A stretch of DNA of 57,345 nucleotides from Clostridium homopropionicum DSM 5847. Its GTDB lineage: Bacteria; Bacillota; Clostridia; Clostridiales; Clostridiaceae. Positions 56,005-57,345 of this stretch are shown piece by piece. Below the pieces are notes generated by a model. It did not search any database, was not told where the DNA came from, and saw only the letters and a list, made by a program, of their open reading frames with translations. Every line of letters begins with the position of its first letter. The first letter of the stretch is position 1. The position numbers were made by a program, and so were the translations under genes. The stretch covers positions 1-57,345 of the forward strand of contig NZ_LHUR01000029.1 of assembly GCF_001263795.1 (NCBI RefSeq), read 5' to 3'.

Positions 56005-56985
56005 ATACCCAAAAATTCCTCTAACAGAAACCTCTCCAGAGATTATTTCTTCTACCTTACCGTTTTCAAATTGAACTACTAGTTTTCCTTCATTAGTCAA
56101 ATCTAAGGCCTTTGCTTTTACACTACTTCCCTTTTCAATTATTTTAATTTGATTACCTATTAAAGCGGAGTTTTCTTTGCATACCTTTATTGAACTTTCA
56201 ATATTGCCATTATCTAAAAACTCTTCGTATAACTCTTCAAAATTATTTAATATATTTGCTACAAGTTCTTTTCTTTTTATATCATGTCCTTGCTCAATTT
56301 TAATTGAGGTAGCAACATTTCTAATGTCCTCTTGGAAATCTTCTTCCTCTGTATTAGCATTTATACCTATTCCTATTACTGCATAATTAACTCTATTTAA
56401 TTCTGCACTCATCTCCGTTAATATTCCACAGAGCTTTTTCCCATTTAGAACTATATCATTAGGCCACTTAATAAGAGTTTTAATGCCCATTTGTAAAGCA
56501 GCTCTGCAAACAGCTGCAGCACCTATTTGAGTTACTTTTGCCATATGTATTGGATCCACTTCTGGTCTTAGTATTATAGACATCCATATGCCCTTATATT
56601 TTGGTGAAACCCAGTTTCGTCCAAGTCGTCCTCTACCCATAGTTTGCTCTTCACTAATAACTACAGTACCTTCCTTTTCTCCTTTAGCAGCTAATTTTTT
56701 AGCTTCATCATTAGTAGAGTCTATAGATTCTAAATATATAATTTTTCTACCCATAAATTTTGTTTTTAAATTCGGTGCTATTTCTTGAAAAGTCAATCTA
56801 TCTGGAGAATTTGTTAGCTTATATCCCTTTCTAGATACAGATTCAATATTATAGCCCTCTTCCTTTAATCGCTTTATATATTTCCAAATAGCTGCCCTTG
56901 TAACTCCTAAGGCTTCACTTATTTTTTCTCCTGATACAAAACTATTTTCATTCTCTTTCAATAAGTTTATAATCTGCTCTTTCAC
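55999..56985 (-). CDS. birA: Bifunctional biotin protein ligase / biotin repressor
   Basis: BirA attaches biotin to AccB (25740) and represses biotin genes. It is 328 residues: an N-terminal winged helix (SEALGVTRAAIWKYIKRL, 23-40), the catalytic domain with GRGRLGRNW (118-125) and the biotin-binding KWPNDIVLNGKK, and the C-terminal SH3-like part. It starts with GTG after AAGGAGGAAG. It is convergent with bioY. A group II intron lies just upstream. Confidence 0.96.
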   Translation of the reverse strand: MKEQIINLLKENENSFVSGEKISEALGVTRAAIWKYIKRLKEEGYNIESVSRKGYKLTNSPDRLTFQEIAPNLKTKFMGRKIIYLESIDSTNDEAKKLAAKGEKEGTVVISEEQTMGRGRLGRNWVSPKYKGIWMSIILRPEVDPIHMAKVTQIGAAAVCRAALQMGIKTLIKWPNDIVLNGKKLCGILTEMSAELNRVNYAVIGIGINANTEEEDFQEDIRNVATSIKIEQGHDIKRKELVANILNNFEELYEEFLDNGNIESSIKVCKENSALIGNQIKIIEKGSSVKAKALDLTNEGKLVVQFENGKVEEIISGEVSVRGIFGYI

Positions 56986-57004
56986 AAAAACTTCCTCCTT
57001 ATTC

Positions 57005-57345
57005 TTGAGTAAACAAGAGCGTCACCGCCCAAGCTCCTCTACAAAACCGTACGTGCCCTATTAAGGCATACGGCTTTTCACATCATATTTCAAATCATAT
57101 ATAGAATAAGCTAACGCTTATTGTCGGTTCTAATAGTGGAAAAGTTTTAAGTAGACCATTATAAAATGATTCTAGAGTATAACTCCTCTTTTGACTTCTT
57201 CTATTTAGCCATTTAAAGAGCAGATATTTAACTGTATTTTGATAACTTTTCACACTTCTTGTATTATCAGTTACACCATAATACTGGTAGTGCCCTCTAA
57301 GCTTAAGATTAATTTTCTTAATAAGCTCACATACGGGCATTATTC
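57005..57345 (-). mobile_element. Group II intron, 3' end, running off the window
   Basis: Domain V is visible at 57047-57073: CCGTACGTGCC and GGCATACGG form a hairpin with a 2-nt bulge, the invariant group II catalytic form (minus strand GCCGTATGCC...GGCACGTACGG). Domain VI is at about 57010-57040. The maturase lies upstream on the same strand. The 3' end is about 20-25 bp before the birA start. Confidence 0.85.
57095..57345 (-). CDS. ltrA: Group II intron reverse transcriptase/maturase, C-terminal end
   Basis: About 81 visible residues; the frame stays open to the window edge. KKINLKLRGHYQYYGVTDN, KYLLFKWLNRRSQKRSY and FPLLEPTISVSLFY are the maturase (GIIM) C-terminal signature. The rest of the protein lies outside the window. 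Confidence 0.92.
   Translation of the reverse strand, partial: IMPVCELIKKINLKLRGHYQYYGVTDNTRSVKSYQNTVKYLLFKWLNRRSQKRSYTLESFYNGLLKTFPLLEPTISVSLFYI

Overview
The window is low-GC, dense, mostly bacterial chromosome and reads as a spore-forming, motile Clostridium-type Firmicute. The evidence is the complete type II fatty-acid operon in clostridial order (fabT-fabH-acpP-fabK-fabD-fabG-fabF-accB-fabZ-accC-accD-accA), FabK instead of FabI, a germination/sporulation GerMN lipoprotein, two chemoreceptors, a DnaD/DnaI-type helicase-loading pair, strong AGGAGG ribosome sites and a BirA/BioY biotin module. I cannot name the species.

Layout. 1-3155: right end of an integrated element, with an N-terminally truncated SF2 helicase, a small ORF and a large serine recombinase whose stop lies 14 bp from the 3' end of rlmH. 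rlmH is the same target gene used by staphylococcal SCC elements. 3170-7801 (minus): rlmH, an atypical response regulator, a SEC-C protein, a GerMN lipoprotein, walJ and murA. 8115-11155 (plus): a degenerate 2H-phosphoesterase-like protein, a dimeric dUTPase, a YdcZ-type transporter and a subtilase. 11549-14733 (minus): cinA, a REP-like hairpin and a transmembrane chemoreceptor. 14841-15671: a small tyrosine recombinase whose upstream region is bracketed by two near-palindromic inverted 22-bp sites, a candidate DNA switch. 15795-21888 (minus): an SOS-promoter-driven YciI-like gene, a Cas4-like nuclease/DinG-type helicase fusion, an amidase-like protein and a polar amino-acid ABC transporter. 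22017-31998 (minus): the fatty-acid operon with FabT boxes at its head. 32313-35307 (plus): DnaD, DnaI and a protein made of three DnaD-C-like modules. 35354-36036: two tandem copies of a tRNA Glu-Val-Asp-Thr cassette (read on the minus strand). 36206-37023: a frameshifted ppsR. 37200-40091: a HI0933-type flavoprotein, an acyl-ACP thioesterase and a soluble chemoreceptor. 40203-40427: a palindromic MITE-like element. 40800-47446: a bacteriocin locus with a very long HlyD-type adaptor, a C39-peptidase ABC exporter, a hypothetical, two double-glycine GxxxG-rich precursors and small membrane proteins. 47539-48030: IS3 remnant and decayed DNA. 48128-56985: purA, an FAD protein, proC, proBA, an alpha/beta hydrolase, bioY and birA. 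57005-57345: the 3' end of a group II intron with its maturase, running off the window.

How parts fit. FabT presumably represses the whole fab-acc operon through two palindromes at its promoter. The thioesterase outside the operon releases acyl chains. AccB needs biotin, and biotin uptake (BioY) and ligation (BirA) are encoded 25-30 kb away with a BirA operator at bioY. In the bacteriocin locus the peptidase-transporter would cut the precursors after Gly-Gly and export them with the HlyD-like adaptor. The strongest leads are the invertible-switch candidate at 14841-15050, the 118-residue tandem repeats in the HlyD-like adaptor with its two-peptide bacteriocin, the SOS-controlled YciI-like gene, the triple-DnaD protein, the rlmH-integrated serine-recombinase element and the A7-slip ppsR.
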